DNA of 64,000 nt from Sulfuricurvum kujiense DSM 16994. Lineage in GTDB: Bacteria; Campylobacterota; Campylobacteria; Campylobacterales; Sulfurimonadaceae. Within the stretch, counting starts at the first letter, position 1; each line of letters starts with the position of its first letter. The translations under genes were made by a program, and so were the position numbers. The notes under the pieces are model-generated. The model had not been told where the DNA came from. It searched no databases and was given only the letters and a program-made list of their open reading frames with translations. The DNA lies in contig NC_014762.1 in assembly GCF_000183725.1 (NCBI RefSeq), positions 806,001-870,000 of the forward strand, written 5' to 3'. Below, piece after piece: positions 1 through 11,712 of the stretch.

Positions 1-75
1 TTAGATATGTTGCATGTCATCTCTTGAATGTTTGGTAATCAAGTATATTGTAGGAATAAATAGTTAGGGGTTTTT

Positions 76-750
76 ATGCTGATCATCCGAATTCTTCTCA
101 TTACTCTTTCACTTACGTTAAGTTTGCTGGGATCAAATGCCTTTGCACAGGACATCAACCTTCAGCCAAAGTACGGTGTACAGCCGAAGAATGATGCGCA
201 GAAAGCAGCTGATGAAAAGTTTCTTGCAAACATTGACAGTTACTACAAAGGCGACCGAAAGAAAGCTGCAGCAGACGTCGCTACCCGTGGTTGGCAGTTT
301 CTGCGGCAGGGAAATGCACCGGATGCGATGAAGCGCTTTAACCAAGCATGGCTACTGGATAGTTCAAACGGTAATGCCCTTTGGGGAATGGCTGCATTTG
401 AGGCAGGTTCGGGAAAACTCAATGAATCATTAACGCTCTTCGCAGAGGCAGACCGTATTATCGGTGATGACATAGATTTTTCCGTAGACTATGCCAAGCT
501 TCTTGGCGTCATTGGTGCTCAAACAAGAAATAAAGCCATGCTCAACGACGCTTTCACCCGTTTTGCTCGCATTCACGAAAAGGCTCCGCAACATACACTA
601 AACCTTCAAAACTGGGCCATTATGTTGTTCTATGCTGGCAACTTTGCTGAGGCATGGAAAAAAATTAAGCTGGCTGAGGCAACACCGCGCCATGCAGAAC
701 TTGATCCAAGGTTTCTCACTGCTCTCCAAAATAAGATGCCTCGGCCATGA
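76..750 (+). CDS. Secreted TPR-repeat protein
   Basis: A 224-residue protein with a clear N-terminal signal peptide: hydrophobic residues about 4-20, then a likely cleavage after SNAFA. The region of about residues 68-200 reads as consecutive helical pairs of the tetratricopeptide type, with alternating small and aromatic positions such as GWQFLRQGNAPDAMKRFNQAW. It is therefore probably a periplasmic or lipid-free secreted scaffold for protein contacts. No enzymatic motif is visible. It stands alone, with no partner gene in this window. The ATG follows a weak purine stretch (TAGGGG). Its base usage seems less biased than that of the core genes downstream, which fits an accessory origin, but that is an impression and was not measured. 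Confidence 0.75.
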   Translation: MLIIRILLITLSLTLSLLGSNAFAQDINLQPKYGVQPKNDAQKAADEKFLANIDSYYKGDRKKAAADVATRGWQFLRQGNAPDAMKRFNQAWLLDSSNGNALWGMAAFEAGSGKLNESLTLFAEADRIIGDDIDFSVDYAKLLGVIGAQTRNKAMLNDAFTRFARIHEKAPQHTLNLQNWAIMLFYAGNFAEAWKKIKLAEATPRHAELDPRFLTALQNKMPRP

Positions 751-856
751 CTAAAAAAGACTTACAACCCTGTACTAGATAGGAATTTCATCTTTTTTGG
801 TTAATTAGCTATAGGGTGAGAATCGAGACGAAAGTTGTTTGGTTTAAGGAGATTGT

Positions 857-1552
857 ATGAAAAAAGTCCTAATCCTTAGCGGTGCGGGGATCAGCGCCGA
901 GAGCGGTATTCGCACATTCCGTGATACGAATGGACTATGGGAAGAATACGACGTGATGGAAGTGTGCTCGCTCACAGGGTTCGAGCGTAATCCCAAACTG
1001 GTCGCCGATTTTTACGATGCCCGCCGTCGCGACCTGCATGACAAACTCCCCAATGCCGCCCACGAGATGATCGCCCGCCTCAAACAGCATTACCCCGATC
1101 AGATCGAAGTACTGACCCAAAACGTCGACGATCTGTTCGAGCGTGCGGGGTGTCCCGATGTAATCCATCTGCACGGCACCCTCACCGATCTGCGGTGCGA
1201 GGAGTGCGGATGGGTTTACGAGATCGGATATGAGTCGCAGGAGGGATCGACGTGTCCGTCGTGCGAGAGTGATAACATCCGCCATAACGTCGTGATGTTC
1301 GGGGAAGAGGCACCGATGTACGCAGAACTTCAACGAGCAATCGAAGAGTGTGATTTGTTTGTCGTCATAGGTTCAAGCGGTCAGGTGATCAATACGGCGT
1401 GGATCGCTCAATGGTTTGAACACTCGATCCTCAATAACCTCGAATCCGATGATATGCTCGATCCGTTTTTCAAGACCCTCTACATCGAAAAAGCAACCAC
1501 CGCTGCGCCGAAGATCGAGGCGGAAATCGAGTATTTTCTGGCTTTACAATAG
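857..1552 (+). CDS. cobB: NAD-dependent protein deacylase, sirtuin (CobB type)
   Basis: This Sir2-family enzyme removes acyl groups from lysines using NAD+. The NAD-binding motif GAGISAESGI lies at residues 9-18, TQNVDDL at 87-93, and the catalytic His in HLHG at about 106. A structural zinc site is formed by C114, C117, C133 and C136. The sequence FYDARR at about 52-57 supplies the Tyr-x-x-Arg pair that, in class III sirtuins, favours succinyl or malonyl lysine over acetyl lysine. The length (231 residues) is normal for bacterial sirtuins. The ATG is preceded by AAGGAG at good spacing. Deacylase identity is secure; the preference for acidic acyl groups is inferred from the motif. Confidence 0.95.
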   Translation: MKKVLILSGAGISAESGIRTFRDTNGLWEEYDVMEVCSLTGFERNPKLVADFYDARRRDLHDKLPNAAHEMIARLKQHYPDQIEVLTQNVDDLFERAGCPDVIHLHGTLTDLRCEECGWVYEIGYESQEGSTCPSCESDNIRHNVVMFGEEAPMYAELQRAIEECDLFVVIGSSGQVINTAWIAQWFEHSILNNLESDDMLDPFFKTLYIEKATTAAPKIEAEIEYFLALQ

Positions 1553-1558
1553 AATCTG

Positions 1559-1585
1559 TAAAATTAGTTAATTTTATGTTATAGT
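1559..1585 (+). promoter_or_regulatory. Palindromic operator candidate with -10 box
   Basis: A perfect 8-bp inverted repeat, TAAAATTA-GT-TAATTTTA, occupies 1559-1576. It is followed at once by TATAGT at 1580-1585, a plausible -10 box for the secreted His-rich protein that starts at 1617. A palindrome in the -35 position suggests a dimeric repressor site. The binding protein is unknown. Confidence 0.4.
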
Positions 1586-1616
1586 AAAGCAGTAATTTTT
1601 GAAAAAAGGGATCATA

Positions 1617-2027
1617 ATGAAGCATTTTCTTCTATCAGCGGTAATGGCCGCTGTCACTTTTACGGCACCGACATGTGCAGCCGATGTCGGTGTTTCGGTT
1701 ACCGTTGGTCAGCCGGGTTTCTATGGTCGGATTGATATCGGTGATTTCCCGCAGCCGAGACTAGTCTATAAACAGGCGGTCATTATTGAGCATGGGATAC
1801 CGATGAATCGAGAGCCGATTTATTTGCGCGTTCCGCCGGGGCATGCCAAAAATTGGAAAAAACACTGTCACGAATACGGTGCCTGCGGCGAGCGGGTTTT
1901 CTTTGTACACAACGACTGGTACGAGCGCGAGTATGTTCCGCGTTATAAGGAAAAACACGGTGACCGCGGGTATGACCACCGTGACAAAGGCAAAGGGAAT
2001 GATCACGGCAAAGGTCGTGACAAATAA
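1617..2027 (+). CDS. Secreted His/Asp/Lys-rich hypothetical protein
   Basis: A 136-residue exported protein of unknown function. The N-terminus (MKHFLLSAVMAAVTFTAPTCA) is a signal peptide. The middle contains a stretch I recognise from small exported proteins common in Betaproteobacteria (GRIDIGDFPQP, then YLRVPPGHAKNWKKHCHEY and a conserved pair of Cys near CHEYGACG). The last ~25 residues are a low-complexity tail of His, Asp, Gly, Lys and Arg, which could bind metal or polyanion. ATG at 1617 is preferred over an upstream TTG because AAAAAAGGG lies at the right distance before it. Possible horizontal acquisition is inferred from the family distribution as I remember it and from the unusual non-coding DNA that follows. 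Confidence 0.6.
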   Translation: MKHFLLSAVMAAVTFTAPTCAADVGVSVTVGQPGFYGRIDIGDFPQPRLVYKQAVIIEHGIPMNREPIYLRVPPGHAKNWKKHCHEYGACGERVFFVHNDWYEREYVPRYKEKHGDRGYDHRDKGKGNDHGKGRDK

Positions 2028-2065
2028 TTATTTCCGTCACTTTTTTTGTATCGTCAAAAATTTCT

Positions 2066-2092
2066 GTACTTTTCTGTTTAGCCGAAAAGTAC
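2066..2092. repeat. Perfect 9-bp inverted repeat (hairpin)
   Basis: GTACTTTTC at 2066-2074 and GAAAAGTAC at 2084-2092 form a perfect stem with a 9-nt loop, 39 bases after the stop of the secreted His-rich gene. It may act as a transcription terminator. The flanking sequence (ACCAAAAGAG) resembles a palindromic motif often seen after genes in other proteobacteria. Confidence 0.55.
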
Positions 2093-2104
2093 CAAAAGAG
2101 CATA

Positions 2105-2175
2105 CCGTGATCCAAAGACGCGACGCTCCTCTTGGCACGACTGCCTCCGGAGCGGCTTTAGGTATTGGATCACGG
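2105..2175. repeat. Long-range 10-bp inverted repeat
   Basis: CCGTGATCCA (2105-2114) and TGGATCACGG (2166-2175) are perfect reverse complements 51 nt apart. The interval contains GC-rich self-complementary pieces such as CTCCGGAG. This is the layout of a structured RNA or a small palindromic mobile element. Nothing encoded is visible inside. Confidence 0.5.
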
Positions 2176-2221
2176 GAAAATCATTACTGCAATAAATATG
2201 CCGCGAAAACATACATAGAGC

Positions 2222-2253
2222 CCAGCCGATGGCAGTAGTGCCGAATCGGCTGG
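2222..2253. repeat. Perfect 9-bp inverted repeat (hairpin)
   Basis: CCAGCCGAT (2222-2230) pairs with ATCGGCTGG (2245-2253) across a 14-nt loop. It is the third inverted repeat in this non-coding stretch. The T-rich sequence that follows (GTTTTGTTTG, then CTTTTCTTTTG) is compatible with termination, but the spacing is loose. Confidence 0.5.
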
Positions 2254-2360
2254 TAGCGTTTTGTTTGAGAGGTGCTTTTCTTTTGATCCTTTACTAAAAA
2301 GAAAAGGATATTTATAAACTTTTGCGTAAAATCACACAAACACTTTACATTGCCGATTAA

Positions 2361-5525
<3,165 letters not shown>

Positions 5526-5607
5526 TAACTACCCTTTAAAACTTTCGCGCAATGGTATCCTAAACAAAATTATGTCACGATAACGTATTAAAAGATAATG
5601 GATTGAT

Positions 5608-6318
5608 ATGAGACTGGATAGTTATTTGGTAGAGCAGGGATTTGTCGAGAGCCGCACGAAAGCGCAGCAGTTGATTAAAGAACACGCCGTGAGCGTGGAG
5701 GGGAAGATTGTCGACAAAGTCTCCTTTGACGTAGCGGAGGGGATGGAAGTCGTTCTGGCCGATACCGAAATATACGTGAGCCGCGCCGCGATTAAGCTCA
5801 AAGGATTCCTCCCCTATACCGAATGGGAGATAAAAGGGCTTCGCGCACTCGATATCGGCTCTTCGACGGGGGGATTTACCCAAATCCTTTTGGAAAACGG
5901 CGTCTCAAGCGTCACGTGTGTCGATGTCGGAAGCGATCAGCTTCATCCCTCACTGCGCTCAGATCCGCGTGTAAGCGTGCATGAAAATACCGATATCCGC
6001 TCCTTTGCGTCCGAAGTGCCGTATGATCTCGTGACGTGCGATGTGGCCTTTATCCCGCTTGAGTTGATCCTTGAATCGATTGACTCTCTGGCATCCAAAT
6101 ACATTGTTCTTCTATTTAAGCCTCAGTTTCAGGTCGGGCGTGAAGTCAAACGGGACAAAAACGGTGTCGTCAAAGACGATAAAGCGATCGGCAAAGCGAT
6201 GATCCGTTTTGAAGACACATGTACGTTGATGGGGTGGAAGCTGATTGCCAAAGAGGTGGCGCATATCAGCGGCAAAGAGGGAAATCAGGAGATTTGTTAT
6301 GGCTTTATCAAAGGTTGA
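5608..6318 (+). CDS. tlyA: TlyA family rRNA 2'-O-methyltransferase (hemolysin A-like)
   Basis: TlyA methylates ribose 2'-OH groups of rRNA cytidines. Residues 1-60 form an S4 RNA-binding domain (MRLDSYLVEQGFVESRTKAQ). From about 75 a Rossmann FtsJ-type methyltransferase follows, with the SAM loop ALDIGSSTGGFTQ at about 84-96 and KPQFQVGR near 169-176. The 236-residue length is typical of the Campylobacter/Helicobacter form. Its 3' end overlaps ribF by 20 bases, so the two are probably translated together. The older name hemolysin reflects indirect phenotypes. Confidence 0.95.
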   Translation: MRLDSYLVEQGFVESRTKAQQLIKEHAVSVEGKIVDKVSFDVAEGMEVVLADTEIYVSRAAIKLKGFLPYTEWEIKGLRALDIGSSTGGFTQILLENGVSSVTCVDVGSDQLHPSLRSDPRVSVHENTDIRSFASEVPYDLVTCDVAFIPLELILESIDSLASKYIVLLFKPQFQVGREVKRDKNGVVKDDKAIGKAMIRFEDTCTLMGWKLIAKEVAHISGKEGNQEICYGFIKG

Positions 6319-7126
6319 TGCCATCGCTATCGGCGGATTTGACGGGATGCATGCCGGGCATCAGAAATTATTTAATGAACTGGGGAAAAACGGGGCTATA
6401 GTCGTTATCGAGACGGGGTATGCGAACTTAACCCCCGGACGCGAGCGCGAGCACTACACCCACTATCCGATTCTTTATTATTCTCTTGATGATATTCGTC
6501 ATCTGGAAGGGGAAGAGTTCGTCGCTTTACTCAAAGAGCGGTTTCCCCATCTGCGCAAAATAGTGGTGGGATATGATTTTCATTTCGGGAAAAACCGCCG
6601 CTACTCACACGCCAATTTGGGTGAACTCTTTTCGGGCGAAGTCAAAGTGATCGATCAGGTATGCATCGAAAACGACTCGGTCCACTCCCATAAAATCCGC
6701 AGCAAAATACAAATCGGCGACCTGAGCGGAGCCAACCGCTTTTTAGGTCACAATTACGCGATCAAAGGAACGGTTATCAAAGGGCAGGGGATCGGTAAAA
6801 CCGATCTCGTCCCGACAATCAATCTCGAATGCCCCGGTTATCTTCTCCCTTATGAGGGTGTATATGCGGCATTTGTCCGCTTGGACAGTGAAGAGCATTA
6901 TCACCCCTGCGTCGTTTTTGTAGGGCACCGCGTTACGACGGACGGAAGTTACGCGGTTGAGTGTCACGTTTTGGATGAAAATATCCCGAGCTGTGAGAGG
7001 GCGTCGATCAGTTTTGTCAAATTTTTACGCAAAAATCAGAAGTTTGAGTCACTGGAGAGTCTTAAAAAAGCGATCAGTGATGATATTTTAAACGCCCGTC
7101 GGGAACTGATTCATTTGAGTTTATAG
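6299..7126 (+). CDS. ribF: Bifunctional riboflavin kinase / FAD synthetase
   Basis: RibF phosphorylates riboflavin to FMN and adenylates FMN to FAD. The nucleotidyltransferase half starts with GGFDGMHAGHQ (HAGH at residues 18-21). The kinase half contains GIGKTDLVPTINLE, the family PTxN signature. The start chosen here lies inside the end of tlyA. It is preceded by AGGAG seven bases upstream and gives a 275-residue protein, normal for the reduced Campylobacterota form. An in-frame upstream ATG at 6245 would add 18 residues unlike the family. Confidence 0.95.
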   Translation: MALSKVDAIAIGGFDGMHAGHQKLFNELGKNGAIVVIETGYANLTPGREREHYTHYPILYYSLDDIRHLEGEEFVALLKERFPHLRKIVVGYDFHFGKNRRYSHANLGELFSGEVKVIDQVCIENDSVHSHKIRSKIQIGDLSGANRFLGHNYAIKGTVIKGQGIGKTDLVPTINLECPGYLLPYEGVYAAFVRLDSEEHYHPCVVFVGHRVTTDGSYAVECHVLDENIPSCERASISFVKFLRKNQKFESLESLKKAISDDILNARRELIHLSL

Positions 7127-7142
7127 GAATTTAATCTCACTT

Positions 7143-7155
7143 GGGATAAAATCCC
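7143..7155 (+). promoter_or_regulatory. Candidate -10 region of atpB
   Basis: TAAAAT at 7147-7152 lies inside GGGATAAAATCCC, a 5-bp inverted repeat followed by a T-rich tract. The same bases could be the -10 box of the atpB promoter or a weak ribF terminator. Campylobacterota promoters often have a recognisable -10 but no -35, which fits here. Confidence 0.35.
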
Positions 7156-7185
7156 GCTAATTTTTCATGCAAAGGAACACTACTT

Positions 7186-7863
7186 ATGGGTGAGTTGTTT
7201 ACCTTCTTCGGCCTTATCAGCCACGAACATTCGTTCATTTTCCTCACACACATGCTCTTAACTGCGGCTATCGTGCTTGTGATCGCGAAAATGGCAACCT
7301 CAAATCTGCGTTTGGTTCCAACCGGAACTCAAAATGTTATGGAAGCTTATCTTAGCGGCGTACTTGCTATGGGTGCGGACGTTATGGGCAAAGCGGAAGC
7401 ACGCCGTTATCTTCCGCTTGTTGCGACTATCGGTCTTTTCGTCGGTATCGCAAACGTTATCGGTGTTATCCCGGGTTTTGAAGCGCCGAGTGCGTTTTTG
7501 GATTTTACCCTTGCGTTGGCTTTGGTAGTATTTACCTACTATAACTTCGAAGGTATCCGCCGCAACGGTTTGATCAGCTACTTCAAACACTTTATGGGTC
7601 CTGTATGGTGGTTGGCATGGTTGATGTTCCCGATCGAGATCGTTTCACACATCTCTCGTATCATTTCTCTTAGCTTCCGATTGTTAGGTAACGTTAAAGG
7701 GGACGACATGTTCTTGATGGTATTGTTGATGTTGGCTCCGTGGATCCTTCCGATCGTACCGTTCGCGTTGTTGACGTTCATGGCATTTTTGCAAGCGTTC
7801 ATTTTTATGATGCTCACCTACGTATATCTCGGCGGTGCAGTTCTTCTTCACGACGACCACTAA
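7186..7863 (+). CDS. atpB: ATP synthase F0 subunit a
   Basis: Subunit a forms the proton half-channels beside the c-ring of the F-type ATP synthase. It is a 225-residue integral membrane protein with five or six hydrophobic segments. The essential Arg of the family is in [10 protein letters not shown] near residue 165, and the C-terminal helix [24 protein letters not shown] is typical. As is usual in this phylum, atpB lies apart from the F1 genes. It is followed by a small membrane protein and a thiE-like gene, probably in one transcript. Confidence 0.97.
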   Translation: MGELFTFFGLISHEHSFIFLTHMLLTAAIVLVIAKMATSNLRLVPTGTQNVMEAYLSGVLAMGADVMGKAEARRYLPLVATIGLFVGIANVIGVIPGFEAPSAFLDFTLALALVVFTYYNFEGIRRNGLISYFKHFMGPVWWLAWLMFPIEIVSHISRIISLSFRLLGNVKGDDMFLMVLLMLAPWILPIVPFALLTFMAFLQAFIFMMLTYVYLGGAVLLHDDH

Positions 7864-7872
7864 GTTATCTTG

Positions 7873-8151
7873 ATGAAGCGAAGTACGTTCGACGCGCTTT
7901 TAAGCTTCCTCGGAGGTGTCTCCTGGGCTTTCGTCATTGTCGGAGCCTGGGTCACTTTCCAATCCCTTGTTTTCCTCGGTATCGTTCCCGCATTGATGTT
8001 TACATTCCTCTTTATCTTTTTGGCTATCTTTTTGCTGTTGGTATTAGAGACGATGTCTATGGCACGCGAGCGCAATGATATGATGGCGAAACAAAACCAA
8101 CTTCTCGAAGAGATTCGGGAGAGTGTAAAAGACTCATCTACGGACGCGTGA
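7873..8151 (+). CDS. Small two-helix membrane protein, conserved hypothetical
   Basis: A 92-residue protein with two predicted membrane helices (about residues 10-30 and 33-57) and a charged C-terminal helix rich in Glu, Lys and Gln that could form a coiled coil. I do not recognise a family. It lies nine bases after atpB and overlaps the next gene by four bases (GTGA), so it is probably co-transcribed. A role near ATP synthase is possible but rests on position only. ATG at 7873 is chosen over a TTG one codon upstream. Confidence 0.6.
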   Translation: MKRSTFDALLSFLGGVSWAFVIVGAWVTFQSLVFLGIVPALMFTFLFIFLAIFLLLVLETMSMARERNDMMAKQNQLLEEIRESVKDSSTDA

Positions 8152-8699
8152 AGAGCTATCTAATCACCGACCCCTCCTTGTACGGTACTACTCCCGATTC
8201 GATCGAATCGGCGTTACCTGCCGTCTTCTCACAAAATCTTCCCGACTTTGCCCTTTTTCGAGACAAACAGAGTAGCGATTATGCAGAACTTGCATCCGTT
8301 TTTATCCGTATCTGCCGAAATCATACGGTTTCCAAAGTGCTTTTGCACGGCGATTATGCGCTTGCATCCGTTTTGGGAGCTGACGGGGTTCATCTGACCT
8401 CGACGCAGTCTGAGGAGATAGCCGAGGCGAAAGCTCTGGGGCTTTATGTCGTTATCAGTACCCATACCCACGAGGAAGCGATCAAAGCGCAGAAACTCGG
8501 CGCCGATGCCATCACCTACAGCCCTATTTTCTTCTCGCCTAATAAGGGAGAACCCAAGGGTTTAGAGGATTTAAAAGAAATAGTGGCTAAAATAGAGATA
8601 CCTATTTTTGCATTGGGCGGAATTACGGCTCAAGAGCAGATAAACGCGGTTGAAAAGTGCGGTGCTTACGGCTTCGCGTCTATCCGTTATTTTATATAA
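8148..8699 (+). CDS. thiE: Thiamine phosphate synthase-like protein (ThiE/TenI family)
   Basis: A 183-residue TIM-barrel protein of the ThiE/TenI family. ThiE joins the pyrimidine and thiazole halves of thiamine phosphate. Matches include FRDKQSSDY, LHGDYALASVLGADGVHLTS, TITYSPIF-like ITYSPIFFSPNKGEPKG, and GGIT near residue 157. It is shorter than the E. coli enzyme (about 210), as in many Campylobacterota, and the pyrimidine-side residues are partly degenerate. A TenI-like regulatory or salvage role therefore cannot be excluded. Translation starts at a GTG that overlaps the upstream stop. Confidence 0.8.
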   Translation: MKSYLITDPSLYGTTPDSIESALPAVFSQNLPDFALFRDKQSSDYAELASVFIRICRNHTVSKVLLHGDYALASVLGADGVHLTSTQSEEIAEAKALGLYVVISTHTHEEAIKAQKLGADAITYSPIFFSPNKGEPKGLEDLKEIVAKIEIPIFALGGITAQEQINAVEKCGAYGFASIRYFI

Positions 8700-8716
8700 T
8701 CTAAGGATTTTCTCAC

Positions 8717-10144
8717 ATGTTTGAAACCATTATCGGTTTGGAAGTTCACGTCCAGCTCAATACCCAGTCTAAACTTTTTTGCTCATGTCCTACGAGTTTT
8801 AATCACGAACAAAATACCAATACCTGTCCGACCTGTCTCGCACTTCCGGGTGCGTTGCCGGTTTTGAACAAAGAGGCGCTGCGTAAAGCGGGGATGTTCG
8901 GAACGGCGGTCGGCGCTACGATCAACCGTACTTCATTCTTTGACCGTAAAAGCTATTTTTATCCCGACAGCCCGAGTGCGTATCAAATCACTCAGCTCTA
9001 TACACCGATCGTCGAACACGGTAATCTGACTATCGATTTTGAAGACGGAAGTCATAAAACGATCCGCATCAACCGCGCTCATATCGAAGCGGATGCGGGG
9101 AAAAATATCCATGAAGGTTCTATCTCGAAAGTAGACTTGAACCGTGCGGGGACTCCGCTGCTAGAGATTGTATCCGAACCGGATATGCGATCGCCAGAAG
9201 ATGCTATTTTGTATCTCAAAAAGCTCCACTCGATCGTCCGCTACATCGATATCTCTGACGCCAACATGCAAGAGGGGTCGTTTCGTGTCGATGTAAACGT
9301 CTCGATCAGACCTAAAGGGGATGAAAAACTCTACACCCGTGTCGAGATCAAGAATATCAACAGCTTCCGCTTTATCCAGCGGGCGATCGAACTCGAAGTT
9401 GCCCGTCAAAAAGAGGCATGGGAAGACGGTACGTATGAGAGTGAAATCGTTCAGGAAACACGCCTTTTCGACCAAGTAAAACAAGAGACCCGTTCAATGC
9501 GCGGGAAGGAAGAAGCGGCCGATTACCGCTACTTTCCTGAGCCTGATTTGCTCAAAGTGATCGTCGATGATGCGATGTATGAGCAAATCTGTACTATTCC
9601 GGAACTTCCGGACGCTAAAAAAGAGCGCTTTGTCAAAGAGTTTGGGATCAGTGAATACCATGCATCGCTGATCACCGCTGATTTGGAAAACGCGCACTAT
9701 TTTGAAGCGATGCTGGAGCAGGGGATTACGGCTAAAAATGCGGTAACATGGCTTATCGTCGAGCTACAAGGGCGTCTAAGCGGCGGAGTGACACCGTCTA
9801 CATCGTCGATCAGTGCCGTAATGCTCGGAACCCTCGTCAAGCGGATCGAAGAGAGCGTCATCAGCGGTAAAGCGGCGAAAGAGGTTTTGGATTACCTTCT
9901 TGAAAACGGCGGTGATATTGATGACGTGATCGAAAAACTCGGACTTAAGCAGGTCAGTGACACGGGTGCGCTCGAAGCGTTGATCGATGAGATTTTGAGC
10001 TCTAATGCCGATAAAGTGGCCGAGTACAAATCGGGTAAAGACAAACTCTTCGGTTTCTTCGTCGGTCAGGCGATGAAAGCATCCAAAGGTTCGGCAAATC
10101 CGAATACACTGAACGAAATTCTTCAAGCCAAATTAGCACAATAA
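8717..10144 (+). CDS. gatB: Aspartyl/glutamyl-tRNA amidotransferase subunit B
   Basis: GatB is the kinase/transamidase subunit of GatCAB, which converts Glu-tRNA(Gln) and Asp-tRNA(Asn) to the amidated forms. The N-terminus [21 protein letters not shown] is diagnostic. The zinc-binding cysteines (FCSCPTSF, then [11 protein letters not shown]) are present, as is the C-terminal YqeY-like domain (about residues 325-475). Length 475 is standard. AAGGA precedes the ATG at good spacing. The K+ channel gene follows within a few bases. Confidence 0.98.
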   Translation: MFETIIGLEVHVQLNTQSKLFCSCPTSFNHEQNTNTCPTCLALPGALPVLNKEALRKAGMFGTAVGATINRTSFFDRKSYFYPDSPSAYQITQLYTPIVEHGNLTIDFEDGSHKTIRINRAHIEADAGKNIHEGSISKVDLNRAGTPLLEIVSEPDMRSPEDAILYLKKLHSIVRYIDISDANMQEGSFRVDVNVSIRPKGDEKLYTRVEIKNINSFRFIQRAIELEVARQKEAWEDGTYESEIVQETRLFDQVKQETRSMRGKEEAADYRYFPEPDLLKVIVDDAMYEQICTIPELPDAKKERFVKEFGISEYHASLITADLENAHYFEAMLEQGITAKNAVTWLIVELQGRLSGGVTPSTSSISAVMLGTLVKRIEESVISGKAAKEVLDYLLENGGDIDDVIEKLGLKQVSDTGALEALIDEILSSNADKVAEYKSGKDKLFGFFVGQAMKASKGSANPNTLNEILQAKLAQ

Positions 10145-10152
10145 GGGTGGAG

Positions 10153-11712
10153 ATGATCAGCCGATGGATCGTAGGGATTGCATTTTTTCTCCATGCGTCT
10201 CCTACCTATCGGCATCTCAAAAAATTCGCCTTTAACCTTTTAGAAAACCCCAACTATCCTTACAAAAAATTTTTTGACTATACGATGATGCTGCTGATCG
10301 CCATCAGCGTCTATATCCTCATCCGGCATGTCAAACATGAGGTCAATCAAGATTGGCTCTTTTTTAATAATTACGTTATTTCGTTTATATTTTTGATCGA
10401 ATATCTTTTACGATTTTGGGTGTACAGCGATAACTCCAAAGTGATTATCGAACAGTATGAACATGATCTTTTTTTGCAGCGTCCGTTTAAGCTCTGGAAC
10501 GTACTGCATAACATCTTTATGACCAAAATGAGTTTTGTTTTTTCACTCCCCGCAATTATCGACCTTCTGGCGATTATGCCGTTTTTCCATGAGATGCGTT
10601 TGCTGCGGGTTTTTATCCTGTTCCGTGTATTTAAACTTTTTCGGTATGCAAAAAGTTTGCAGCAATTCGTCTCGATCCTCTCGTCTAAAAAATTTGAGAT
10701 TCTGACCCTCGGTGTTTTTGCAAGCGTTATTATCATCGTCTCTTCCGTCCTTATCTACGTTATGGAAGCGAACAACCCCGATTCTCCGATCAATACCCTT
10801 TTCGAAGCGGTGTACTGGTCGGTCGTGACGATTTTCACCGTCGGGTACGGTGATTTTGTCCCGGTTACGACGGAGGGGCGAACGGTCGGGATGGCCATCA
10901 TCGTAGCAGGTATCGCCGTAATCTCTTTTGCAACCTCGATTGTCGTATCGGCGTTTACAGAGAAACTCGATGAGATTAAAGAAGATAAGATGATCGATGA
11001 CGTATCCAAGTTCAATCAATTCTACCTGATCTGTGGATACGGCCCGTTAAGCTCGCAAGTCGCCCATCGTTTTTTAAAAGACGGCAAGCAGGTCGTTATT
11101 TTAGAGAACGACCATAAAAAAGTAGCGGAAGCTCAAAAAGATGGGCTTGTAGCTCTGACCTGCGATCCGGCATCGCTGCACTCGTATCATGCGCTAAGAA
11201 TTGATTTTAATACGCAGGTGATTGCGGCAATATTGCTCGAAGAGAGCGATGTGTTAAATGTTTACACGGCCTTGACCATTCGCGAACTTTCCAAAAAGGT
11301 TCAGATGCTCTCTATTTTGCTGCATCAGGAAAACCGACGAAAACTCTCTTTGGCGGGGATCAACGAGATCGTTTATACCCAAGAGCTTATCGGGCTGATG
11401 AGTAAAGAGGTGAGCGGAAGACCGGTAGCCTTTGAAGTGATTCATGCTTTGCGTTCAGAAAACAGCGGCGTATTTATCAAAGAGATTGTTTTGGACAGCA
11501 TTATGGCCGAGCAGTTTTTTGAAACGAGCAAACTTTCGATGTTTCATAAACGGCTTATTATGCTCGGTATTTACAAACAATCGAGCCAGTCTTTTTTCTT
11601 TAACCCTTCCAATACTCTGATTATCGAAGCGGGGGATGTTGCCATCGTTGTCGGTACCCGTTCTTTGATCGATGAATTTAAGGCACTGGTGCGAAGGAAG
11701 AAGAGATTATGA
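10153..11712 (+). CDS. Voltage-gated-type K+ channel with cytoplasmic RCK domain
   Basis: An ion channel of the Kch/KvAP-like group. Several membrane helices cover about residues 40-255. The arginine-rich fourth helix (MRLLRVFILFRVFKLFRYAK) resembles a voltage sensor, and the selectivity filter is TIFTVGYGD. After the last helix comes an RCK/TrkA-N nucleotide-binding domain with CGYGPLSSQVA, followed by a TrkA-C-like tail. ATG at 10153 is preferred because AAGGG lies five bases upstream; a GTG two codons earlier is the alternative. The gene overlaps the next one by four bases, and the pair probably works together. Confidence 0.88.
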   Translation: MISRWIVGIAFFLHASPTYRHLKKFAFNLLENPNYPYKKFFDYTMMLLIAISVYILIRHVKHEVNQDWLFFNNYVISFIFLIEYLLRFWVYSDNSKVIIEQYEHDLFLQRPFKLWNVLHNIFMTKMSFVFSLPAIIDLLAIMPFFHEMRLLRVFILFRVFKLFRYAKSLQQFVSILSSKKFEILTLGVFASVIIIVSSVLIYVMEANNPDSPINTLFEAVYWSVVTIFTVGYGDFVPVTTEGRTVGMAIIVAGIAVISFATSIVVSAFTEKLDEIKEDKMIDDVSKFNQFYLICGYGPLSSQVAHRFLKDGKQVVILENDHKKVAEAQKDGLVALTCDPASLHSYHALRIDFNTQVIAAILLEESDVLNVYTALTIRELSKKVQMLSILLHQENRRKLSLAGINEIVYTQELIGLMSKEVSGRPVAFEVIHALRSENSGVFIKEIVLDSIMAEQFFETSKLSMFHKRLIMLGIYKQSSQSFFFNPSNTLIIEAGDVAIVVGTRSLIDEFKALVRRKKRL

